DNA from: Nitrospira sp.
GTDB lineage: Bacteria > Nitrospirota > Nitrospiria > Nitrospirales > UBA8639
Direction of reading: 5' to 3'
NCBI GenBank assembly: GCA_011523385.1
Contig: WTGX01000028.1
Span: 1-64,000, forward strand
DNA: 64,000 nt
Below, in pieces: positions 18,830 through 25,676 of this stretch (position 1 is its first letter; each line of letters begins with the position of its first letter). The notes below the pieces were generated by a model that saw only the letters and a list, made by a program, of their open reading frames with translations, made no database searches and was not told where the DNA came from. The position numbers and the translations under genes are program-made.

Positions 18830-20146
18830 TTAATTAAAATCTTCCAATACCGGTAGATCCTGCCCTTCTTTTAAGCTGGACAGATAATCCACAATCTTGT
18901 TCACGGCTCCCGCGCTGAGCTTCAGACCAAAATCTTTCGGCATCTGGTTGTCCGGGAAATCTTTCACCACGTACATACTGGGATTCAAGATCGACTCGGT
19001 AATGTATTCACGAGCCGACGTGGCATGACCTCCATACCCCGGGTCCTTCAACCGTTTGGGAGCATTGCTGCCTTCCATCAACAAGGGACCGACCTTTCCG
19101 GTTGCCCCTTCAATCCCAGGAATCGTATGACAGGCCGGACACCCGGCTTTCATGAAGAGGTCCGTAATCGGCTCTTCACCCGTCGCCAACACGCCACCCG
19201 CTGCTTCATCCCCGCCGGCACTCGCCTGAGGCCGGTCAGCTTCGGGAATGAATTTTTCATACGACGCCTGAATTTCTTCATACGTGGGGGCATCCTTGCC
19301 TTCCCGAACGTACAACCAAGTATCCACAGCTGCCAATTCTCCGAGGGTCAGCGAAATCGGGGGCTTGTGAATTCTAGGCATGGGGCTTTCCTTGTCGTTC
19401 GTTCCTTTCACCCCGAATCCCGGCACGACAAAACAACTTGGACAGGCGTGCGACTCGGCGATATATTCCTGACCGGTCGTGGCCGTCCCCGAGCCCTCAA
19501 ACGCTTCTTTTTGCACGGTGTCTCGCGAACCGGGATCATTCATATGATACTTTTCGTGTTTCAGCCGCTCTTCGGCCCGTGCCGGGATATCCCACAGATT
19601 CGGAGCCCGTTCACTCAGGAAGCCCTGGTTAAAACCGTGACACAGAGGACACTGGCCCTTCCCGATTGCGCCCTGAACTTTACTTTGGCCAAGACCGCCG
19701 AAGATAATCTTTTCACCCTCATCGCCCAATTGCTGGGCCGTCATGCTCTGGAAGTCCAGCTTGACTTCCGGTGGCGGGAACCCCCCTTCCACCTGGGGCA
19801 ACCAGTTGCCATACCCGGACAAGGCCGCAGCCACGAAAAACATAAAGCCGCCGATTTTCATGAGCGCCCCAATATTGGTAAAGTAGATGCCCATGATATA
19901 GGCCAGGCACGTAATCATCACCAAGGAGACGGGCAACAAGCGGCTTTCTCCATAGAAATTATTCTTGTAATTCGCAATGGCAATAAAAGCCATAAGCGCA
20001 CATAACATGCCGATAAACGTCTTGAACGTGACATTCTTTTTTTGAACGGGATCGGTCGTTCTGGCTTGAAAATAAAAGAGTAGCCCTATCAAAAAGGCGA
20101 ATGCCGGCCATCCAATCGAGATTGCTTCCGTAATTAATTCAACCAC
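18830..20146 (-). CDS. Membrane-anchored multi-domain cytochrome c with one degenerate haem site
   Basis: 438 residues from a GTG start at 20146 that has GGAGG six bases upstream; the frame opens 5 codons earlier with TTG. About four membrane helices come first (to about residue 110), then three cytochrome-like segments. CPLCH (near 167) and CPACH (near 337) are normal haem attachment sites; the middle one reads CPSCF (near 235), lacking the histidine ligand. It sits between the bd-like oxidase and another cytochrome and probably forms part of the same respiratory complex. A strong hairpin precedes the start codon. Confidence 0.85.
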   Translation of the reverse strand: MVELITEAISIGWPAFAFLIGLLFYFQARTTDPVQKKNVTFKTFIGMLCALMAFIAIANYKNNFYGESRLLPVSLVMITCLAYIMGIYFTNIGALMKIGGFMFFVAAALSGYGNWLPQVEGGFPPPEVKLDFQSMTAQQLGDEGEKIIFGGLGQSKVQGAIGKGQCPLCHGFNQGFLSERAPNLWDIPARAEERLKHEKYHMNDPGSRDTVQKEAFEGSGTATTGQEYIAESHACPSCFVVPGFGVKGTNDKESPMPRIHKPPISLTLGELAAVDTWLYVREGKDAPTYEEIQASYEKFIPEADRPQASAGGDEAAGGVLATGEEPITDLFMKAGCPACHTIPGIEGATGKVGPLLMEGSNAPKRLKDPGYGGHATSAREYITESILNPSMYVVKDFPDNQMPKDFGLKLSAGAVNKIVDYLSSLKEGQDLPVLEDFN

Positions 20147-20162
20147 TTTGCCCCTCCACAAA

Positions 20163-20200
20163 TGAGGCTACCCTGATCGTTAGAATCAGGATAGCCTCAT
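20163..20200 (-). promoter_or_regulatory. Intercistronic hairpin before the cytochrome c gene
   Basis: A long inverted repeat with arms of about 15 bases (one mismatch) and a seven-base loop lies between the bd-like oxidase gene and the downstream cytochrome gene. There is no long T-run after it, only TTTG, and the ribosome binding site follows within about ten bases. It could stabilise the upstream message, attenuate read-through or affect translation of the cytochrome. Confidence 0.55.
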
Positions 20201-20228
20201 TATCACGTATTTCATGCAAAGTTAATGA

Positions 20229-22193
20229 TTAATGACCAGTTGCAGGTTGCGGCGCGGCACCCGGAACGGGCTGCGTCGCAGGCACGGGCGCTTTCTTGGC
20301 TCCCAGTGCCCCAAGCCAAAAGACGAACATGATCGTGATCCAGAAGAACAACACGTTAAAGGAGATCACGTTGGCCCCAAAACCAATGGTATGCGTGTAC
20401 GCCCATGGCGAATTGTCACGCATAATCTCATTGACGTGCCAGAACAACCTCACGGACGACCGGATATATCCCATCAGTCCCATCATCCATGTAAAGGCCG
20501 TTGCCAGCATAATCAGGGCATATTGTGAACGCGGTGCAATCTGACCCCACCGGATCGGTCCAAGTTCCCTTGACTGCTTTAACATGGCCAAGTTCAAGGC
20601 CGAACCGATAAACAGGCACGATAGCGTACCGGCGACCTGCGGAACCGAGAGACCGATTCGCACGTTTGCAGGGATGAAGTACCCGTAACAGGCCACCCAG
20701 ATATTGTTCAAATGAGCCACCACAAAGAACGTGATCAGGAAGATGTTTCCGAACTTCGCCCATTTTACCGCGGGCACCCTGTTACCGCGTTGATACCATA
20801 TGAAACTGGCAATCGTGGTCATGATGATCGCATTAATGCCGCCGTTTTTAGCCGACATCACGCCATAGTTCCCCAATACCGGATGCTGTTGACCGCCCAT
20901 GGCCTTTAATTCAGCCGGCGTCATAACGATGGTATGCGGGGTAATAAAGACCAACAGACCCACGACCAGAATAAACACAAAGTATTTGATATAGCGTTGG
21001 AAACGCTCACCTCCGGTCATTCGTCCGAGCGCCTGCCAGAGGTAGTAGTTCGTCGTCAGGAACAGGATACCGATCATGGTGGCCTGAATGATGAACAACC
21101 AAGCCAACAACCCGCCCATCAAGGTAATACCCATTTGTTGACGATAGGCATACACCTCGCGCATGAGCCAATAGCCGGCAAACGGGAGGGGGATCAGGAA
21201 GGCAACCCCGAGGGCCATTGCGATATACCCCATCCAATCGTAATGCGCACGCTCTTCATCATTCTTCGCCGACAGGAACCGGTAAGCGGCATAGGCCGCC
21301 ACCACGCCGCCGCCAAAAGCCATATTCCCGAGAATCCGATGCACGTTCAGCGGATTCCAGAGCGCCGTATGGATCACGTGCCAGATATTTCCCAGATATC
21401 GTCCCTGCTCATCCACGCCTGCGGGCGACATCATGAAACCGATCCAGGAATTGGCCAGGAACATCAACACCGTTCCGATCACGTTCAACACCACGGACAT
21501 ACTGGCATGGAGCCATTTCATCAGCCCCTCTTTCATCTTGTCCCACCCGTAATAGTAGATGTAGAGTGTTCCGCTTTCCGCCACGAACATCAACGCGTAA
21601 ATATGCATCACCGGACGGAAAATGCTTGACAGATAACCAAAGAAGGCAGGATACAAGGTCAGGAACGTGAAAATGAGAATGCCGCCGAGGATGGCCGTCA
21701 GCGAGTAGGCGGTTAAACTGATTTTAATGAAGTCATAGGCCAATTGGTCATATTTCTTCGCCATCGCCCTATCTTTGCTCAGCAACCCGGCAAATTCGAT
21801 ACACATACAGAAGATCGGGACGGCCAGCACAAAGCTGCCATAGTACAGATGTTGCTGGTTGGCCACCCAGAGAAGCACCCGGCTTTCGAAGTTATAGCGG
21901 GGATAAAATTCTGCCGTATCTTGAGTCTTTGGAGCCGGCGCACCGACGACCGGACCCTCAGTCTTGTAGTAGACGTCTCTCCCGATTTCGACTTTCGCTT
22001 CTTCACCTTCCACCCCTTCGGCTTCCTGGGCGGCTACGACATCAGGAGGCGGCCCGCCTGCAGCGGGAGCACCCCCGGCCGCCAAAGCCGGCAATGCCAC
22101 AAAAATCGGGAGCAACAACATGACCCCCATTGCAAAAAGACCAGTGACTGCCAGAAATTTCTTTCCGGCCTGTCCACTTTTGAGGCGACCCAT
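20229..22193 (-). CDS. Cytochrome bd-like oxidase subunit (first copy)
   Basis: 654 residues, about 14 membrane helices plus a signal-like N-terminal helix and an Ala/Gly/Pro-rich segment. It is distantly like CydA: a conserved His in ANQQHLYYGSFVLAVP near 115, then WHVIHTALWNPLNVHRILGN and FITPHTIVMTPAELKAMG. Proteins of this type have been proposed as terminal oxidases in Nitrospira. The ATG at 22193 follows GGAGG; the frame opens with TTG 11 codons earlier. Two tiny membrane-protein genes precede it and cytochrome genes follow it, suggesting a quinol- or cytochrome-c-fed complex. A paralogue lies at 25673-27523. Catalytic activity is not shown by sequence alone. Confidence 0.82.
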   Translation of the reverse strand: MGRLKSGQAGKKFLAVTGLFAMGVMLLLPIFVALPALAAGGAPAAGGPPPDVVAAQEAEGVEGEEAKVEIGRDVYYKTEGPVVGAPAPKTQDTAEFYPRYNFESRVLLWVANQQHLYYGSFVLAVPIFCMCIEFAGLLSKDRAMAKKYDQLAYDFIKISLTAYSLTAILGGILIFTFLTLYPAFFGYLSSIFRPVMHIYALMFVAESGTLYIYYYGWDKMKEGLMKWLHASMSVVLNVIGTVLMFLANSWIGFMMSPAGVDEQGRYLGNIWHVIHTALWNPLNVHRILGNMAFGGGVVAAYAAYRFLSAKNDEERAHYDWMGYIAMALGVAFLIPLPFAGYWLMREVYAYRQQMGITLMGGLLAWLFIIQATMIGILFLTTNYYLWQALGRMTGGERFQRYIKYFVFILVVGLLVFITPHTIVMTPAELKAMGGQQHPVLGNYGVMSAKNGGINAIIMTTIASFIWYQRGNRVPAVKWAKFGNIFLITFFVVAHLNNIWVACYGYFIPANVRIGLSVPQVAGTLSCLFIGSALNLAMLKQSRELGPIRWGQIAPRSQYALIMLATAFTWMMGLMGYIRSSVRLFWHVNEIMRDNSPWAYTHTIGFGANVISFNVLFFWITIMFVFWLGALGAKKAPVPATQPVPGAAPQPATGH

Positions 22194-22266
22194 GACCAAC
22201 CTCCTTCTTTCTTTGAAATTATTCAAAGAACAATAATCCTAGTTGCGCTTTTCAGAATGATATTGC

Positions 22267-22383
22267 TTACCTCAAAATGTAGAAATAATCCAACCCCTGC
22301 ATATCCATCAGAGCCCAGTCGATGAACTGAAAATATGCCACGGAAATCACGATCGAAATGATGAGGTACAGAACGGTTTGCAT
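22267..22383 (-). CDS. 38-residue single-helix membrane peptide
   Basis: Too short for routine gene calling, but well supported: the ATG at 22383 is preceded by GGGGAGGAG at good spacing, and the product is MQTVLYLIISIVISVAYFQF followed by 18 more residues with Trp, Tyr and Phe near the membrane edge. It lies 74 bases before the bd-like oxidase gene on the same strand. Small single-helix subunits such as CydX and CydH stabilise classical bd oxidases; this peptide is a candidate for a similar role, although it shows no clear sequence similarity to them. Confidence 0.7.
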   Translation of the reverse strand: MQTVLYLIISIVISVAYFQFIDWALMDMQGLDYFYILR

Positions 22384-22411
22384 ATAAACTCCTCCCCTTC
22401 AGCTCCCTTCT

Positions 22412-22525
22412 TCAACAAGGACATTGCACGCCGGCAAACCAATAAAAAAACCACAAGCTCACGGCGCAGGTCACATAGAAAATCGCCTTGCCCAGCTTGA
22501 TCGGAAGCGGATCACTTTTTGCCAT
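22412..22525 (-). CDS. 37-residue single-helix membrane peptide
   Basis: ATG at 22525 with AAGGA about ten bases upstream. The product starts MAKSDPLPIKLGKAIFYVTC, has one membrane helix rich in Trp, Phe and Tyr, and ends CPC, giving three cysteines in 37 residues. It is the first gene of the oxidase operon, 28 bases before the second small gene. The lysines before the helix suggest its N-terminus is cytoplasmic and the CPC end periplasmic, where it could bind metal or form a disulfide. Candidate small subunit of the bd-like oxidase. Confidence 0.68.
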   Translation of the reverse strand: MAKSDPLPIKLGKAIFYVTCAVSLWFFYWFAGVQCPC

Positions 22526-22559
22526 CTTAATCTTCCTTCTAGATGTTTGACCTTAATAA

Positions 22560-22565
22560 ATTATA
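22560..22565 (-). promoter_or_regulatory. Candidate -10 element of the bd-like oxidase operon
   Basis: A perfect TATAAT on the minus strand, 35 bases upstream of the first small gene. No good -35 hexamer stands at 16-18 bases; TTGAAG is present but at 14 bases. The assignment is tentative and an activator may be needed. Confidence 0.35.
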
Positions 22566-22628
22566 CTCTTGACACATTTCTTCAAGATGTGATACTCAAC
22601 ACCCACTGTTCGTGGATATGGCAAGACA

Positions 22629-22733
22629 ATGCGCAATAACGCAAAATTGTTCGACATTATAGTGTTGGCCGGGATGGTTGTCAATATTCTTTTGGCCGTC
22701 TTTCTGATCCTCTATTACTTCGATTTTCTCTAG
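22629..22733 (+). CDS. Possible 34-residue membrane peptide
   Basis: A short plus-strand frame, ATG to TAG, encoding MRNNAKLFDIIVLAGMVVNI and then 14 more mostly hydrophobic residues ending YYFDFL: one membrane helix with a basic start. It lies in the gap between the two divergent-looking oxidase units and ends just before the stop of the SUMF1-like gene. No clear ribosome binding site is visible, so it may be chance; the composition is, however, typical of a real small membrane protein. Confidence 0.4.
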   Translation: MRNNAKLFDIIVLAGMVVNILLAVFLILYYFDFL

Positions 22734-22739
22734 CCTTCG

Positions 22740-23654
22740 CTACTCCCGGGTACCTGCAGCCAGCGTGCGGGCCGGCGGTTTTTCCCCCGACGCCACACAG
22801 CGGAAGCCTATGGTTTCGTCGCGAAAGTCGGGAACCATGAAGCTCCGGGCTGTAATCCTCAAATCGTTGCCGTAACTGGTGTATCCGGCGCCCCGCAGGG
22901 TCTTATACCCTCCGCGATCGGCAAAATTCGCCTCTTCGGGTTCGGGATCATTGGGATGACGAGCTTGCTCTTCATACCAATTATGGGTCCATTCCATCAG
23001 GTTTCCAAAGCCGTCGTGCACGCCATACGGGCTTCGATCCAATGGGAACGAGCCAACTGACGCCGTGGCTTCATAGCCGTCCTCCGCCCCTCCCAGATTG
23101 GCTTTGTGGATTCGCGGAGAATTGCCCCAGGGCCACAACCGGCCGTCAATCCCTCGCATGGCCTTTTCCCATTCCGCTTCCCCAGGCAGGCGTTTTCCCC
23201 TCCATTTGCAATACGCATCGGCATCATGCCAGGAAACGTAAGCCACCGGCTGGTTGGGCCCACGCAATTGGGCCAACCGTTTGGCATAGCGGGAAGGAGG
23301 GCCCGGTTTGCGATGTCCGGTCTGTTCCACAAACTGGAGATAGTGGTGATTCGTGACCTCATACCGGTCGATCCAAAATCCATCAAGGGTCACGAGACGT
23401 TCGGGTCGTTCATTGAACCCGCCCTGACCGGTCCCCTGAACGAACTGTCCGGGAGGAATGAACACCATGTCTTCAGGAAGGATCGGTTGGGATGGGTCGG
23501 ACAGAGAGTCGCCGGTCTCCTGAACGGGTTTGACGACCTCCGCAAGTTCGGGGTCAGGCGGCGGAGCTTTGGTCCCGCGCAGAATGCCCGATACCGGCAT
23601 GCCCACCATGAATAATATCACGGCAAGCAGGATCAGTTTCAGTCTCCCGTCCAT
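22740..23654 (-). CDS. Membrane-anchored SUMF1/FGE-fold protein (first copy)
   Basis: 304 residues. An N-terminal membrane helix (MDGRLKLILLAVILFMVG) is followed from about residue 60 by a formylglycine-generating-enzyme-type sulfatase-modifying domain: MVFIPPGQFVQGTGQGG, GFWIDRYEVTNHHYLQFVEQ, LPGEAEWEKAMRG, DGFGNLMEWTHNWY and the terminal DETIGFRCV. The cysteine pair that binds copper in true FGE is missing, so it is unlikely to oxidise sulfatase cysteines. No sulfatase is nearby. It is the last gene of the second bd-like oxidase operon and has a tandem relative just upstream. An assembly or binding role at the outer face of the membrane is more likely. Confidence 0.82.
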   Translation of the reverse strand: MDGRLKLILLAVILFMVGMPVSGILRGTKAPPPDPELAEVVKPVQETGDSLSDPSQPILPEDMVFIPPGQFVQGTGQGGFNERPERLVTLDGFWIDRYEVTNHHYLQFVEQTGHRKPGPPSRYAKRLAQLRGPNQPVAYVSWHDADAYCKWRGKRLPGEAEWEKAMRGIDGRLWPWGNSPRIHKANLGGAEDGYEATASVGSFPLDRSPYGVHDGFGNLMEWTHNWYEEQARHPNDPEPEEANFADRGGYKTLRGAGYTSYGNDLRITARSFMVPDFRDETIGFRCVASGEKPPARTLAAGTRE

Positions 23655-23690
23655 GGTCGCGGAACCTCAATAGCCCCCGCTCCAAGACCG

Positions 23691-24605
23691 TCAGGTTGCT
23701 TGTTCGACGGTATCGACGTCCTGGGCGCACCGGAAGCCGATTGTCGCGTCGGTTCGCCACATCTTGGCTGAAAACCGTTTGGTCAATCTCGCGTTGAGTT
23801 TGGAATCGCGCCAGGTCCCGCCGCGAATGACCTTGAATTCCGTACTGTCCGGACCGGGAGGATCGCGAAACGGCGAATTCTGATAATATTCGGCGTCATA
23901 GGTATCCGCCACCCATTCCGCCACGTTGCCCGTCATATCGTAGACCCCATACGGACTCCGCCCGCCCTCAAAAGACCCGACCGGCGACAAATATTGAAAC
24001 CCGTCTTCTTCCCCGTCAATATTGGAAACCATGTAGCTGAACTCACTCCCCCAGGGATAGAGCCGCCGCCCTTCACCACGAGCGGCTTTCTCCCATTCCG
24101 CTTCGGTCGGCAATCGTTTCCCGGCCCATCGGCAATACCCGAAGGCATCGTTCCAGCCGATCCCCACGACGGGAAAGTCCGGGTCAACGAGTTTCGCAAT
24201 GTCTTCTTCAAAGACCGGCACCTGAGGTTGCTCCCGCTTGGTCATCTTGACGAAACGCGCGTATTCCGACTGGGTGACTTCCTTCAAATCGATGAAATAC
24301 GTTCGCACGTATACCGGATGAGCCGGTGCTTCATCGGGATCCCCTTGATCATTCCCCATGGTAAAGGGGCCTTCGGGAATCTCGACCATCTCACGGCCTT
24401 CATTGCCGACCAGCGTCCGGTACATGGAAAAATCCCGGACTTTCACCGGAGCGATGACCCGGGGTTTGGTCGTCTGCGACTTCGACGCCAGCCGGTCCAA
24501 CTCCTGCTGCCCCTTATACGTTTCATAGATCAGCATCACCATCATCAGGATGAACGAAGCAAACACAAAGATGATGGAACCGATCAGCACCCCGCGATTT
24601 TCCAT
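23691..24605 (-). CDS. Membrane-anchored SUMF1/FGE-fold protein (second copy)
   Basis: 304 residues, same layout as its downstream neighbour: an N-terminal helix (VLIGSIIFVFASFILMMVML), a short linker, then the SUMF1 fold with MVEIPEGPFTMGNDQGDPDE, YFIDLKEVTQSEYARFVK, RLPTEAEWEKAARGEG, YDMTGNVAEWVADTYD and TIGFRCA. Again no catalytic cysteine pair is present. It lies 36 bases before the first copy and 22 bases after a small glycine-rich membrane protein gene, within the second bd-like oxidase operon. The two copies probably arose by duplication but are now quite different in sequence. Confidence 0.82.
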   Translation of the reverse strand: MENRGVLIGSIIFVFASFILMMVMLIYETYKGQQELDRLASKSQTTKPRVIAPVKVRDFSMYRTLVGNEGREMVEIPEGPFTMGNDQGDPDEAPAHPVYVRTYFIDLKEVTQSEYARFVKMTKREQPQVPVFEEDIAKLVDPDFPVVGIGWNDAFGYCRWAGKRLPTEAEWEKAARGEGRRLYPWGSEFSYMVSNIDGEEDGFQYLSPVGSFEGGRSPYGVYDMTGNVAEWVADTYDAEYYQNSPFRDPPGPDSTEFKVIRGGTWRDSKLNARLTKRFSAKMWRTDATIGFRCAQDVDTVEQAT

Positions 24606-24627
24606 AAGCCCGATCCCCGATAAACGG

Positions 24628-24990
24628 TCAACCGCCGCCGCTTCCCGTCCCCGCCTCCGCTTCGTGGTCGGCAGTGGCCTGCACCGGTTTTCTCCAAAAC
24701 ACGTCGATCAACATGGAGATCCAAATCCCCAAAAATCCGCCCATCGCCGCGCCGGACCCCGCGCCGACCGTAATATTCTCCGGTCCGGAAACGGCCCAGG
24801 CCAGCGCACCCCCAAAAAACGTACCGACAAAAATACCGAGAAAAAACCGGCGTCCGCCAATGAGACCGATCCCGGTCCCCAAAATGACTCCGAGCCCCGT
24901 TGCGAAATAGAGAAAAGAGCCGCCCAGGAGAATGCCGATGAGCACCCCGACCGTCCCCATGACCGCCACGCCAAGGACCACGTCTATCAT
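24628..24990 (-). CDS. Glycine-rich membrane protein
   Basis: 120 residues from the ATG at 24990, which has AAAGGA just upstream; the frame opens 41 codons earlier inside the preceding gene. Three or four hydrophobic segments packed with glycine ([40 protein letters not shown]) suggest helices packed through GxxxG-type contacts. The tail is charged and Gly-rich. I do not recognise a family. It belongs to the second bd-like oxidase operon by spacing and strand. Confidence 0.7.
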   Translation of the reverse strand: MIDVVLGVAVMGTVGVLIGILLGGSFLYFATGLGVILGTGIGLIGGRRFFLGIFVGTFFGGALAWAVSGPENITVGAGSGAAMGGFLGIWISMLIDVFWRKPVQATADHEAEAGTGSGGG

Positions 24991-25040
24991 GGTTCCTTTG
25001 GAAATTGCAGATCTCCCTGTCGCCACGCGACCGCGAGGCG

Positions 25041-25676
25041 TTATTCCGCCCGCACCGCGATCGAACCGAAATCGATTTCCACCCCCGGGCCGCTTTGCAG
25101 GGAAATACCCCATGCCCGCTCGGCCGGTTCATGTTGATGGATCTCCTTGAAGTCCTTGTAGGCATTGACCGTTTCTTCCACCCATTCACCCAACGGTTGC
25201 GGGCCCGAACGAACCACGACCTCCGCCGCGCCGAACAATCCGCCGTCCGTCACGGAACCGGTGGCTTTCGTGCCGCTCCAGACGTACTTCGTGGACACCG
25301 GAATAAACATCAGATCCGTATCCAGATTCGCAAAAACGGCCGCAAGAAATTCAGCCTTCTCCGGGACGACGTGCAGGCGCCATCGCCACGTGAGAACAGG
25401 GTGGGTGCGGGGATCCCAATCAATGTTCTTGGTATACACACGCTGGTTCGCGCCTTTGCCTTTCAGGAACGCGGTGTCCCCTTCCCGGTGAATGGCATAA
25501 GCCTCTCTTGCGGTGATCGTACTTCGGGACCCGTCCCATTCTTTCGGGAACTGCTCCTCATCAGGACTTTGAAAATTTTCGAGCGTCACGACCTGCGAGA
25601 AAGCCGTTCCGGGCGGCATGGGAACACAAAACACAAACAGGGAAAGACACGTGACGAGTATTCTTCCCGTCCTCAT
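25041..25676 (-). CDS. Exported DUF3047-family protein
   Basis: 211 residues. The start at 25676 overlaps the stop codon of the oxidase gene (ATGA), so translation is coupled. A signal peptide ([20 protein letters not shown]) is followed by a domain typical of DUF3047: [20 protein letters not shown] and a C-terminal [17 protein letters not shown]. The fold is probably a periplasmic beta-sandwich. The biochemical function of the family is not known to me. Its tight coupling to the bd-like oxidase suggests a role at the periplasmic side of that complex. Confidence 0.78.
   Translation of the reverse strand: MRTGRILVTCLSLFVFCVPMPPGTAFSQVVTLENFQSPDEEQFPKEWDGSRSTITAREAYAIHREGDTAFLKGKGANQRVYTKNIDWDPRTHPVLTWRWRLHVVPEKAEFLAAVFANLDTDLMFIPVSTKYVWSGTKATGSVTDGGLFGAAEVVVRSGPQPLGEWVEETVNAYKDFKEIHQHEPAERAWGISLQSGPGVEIDFGSIAVRAE

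Noticed and set aside
22740-24605. The SUMF1-like pair as true sulfatase-activating enzymes
   Set aside because: The catalytic cysteine pair is absent in both and there is no sulfatase gene in the window.
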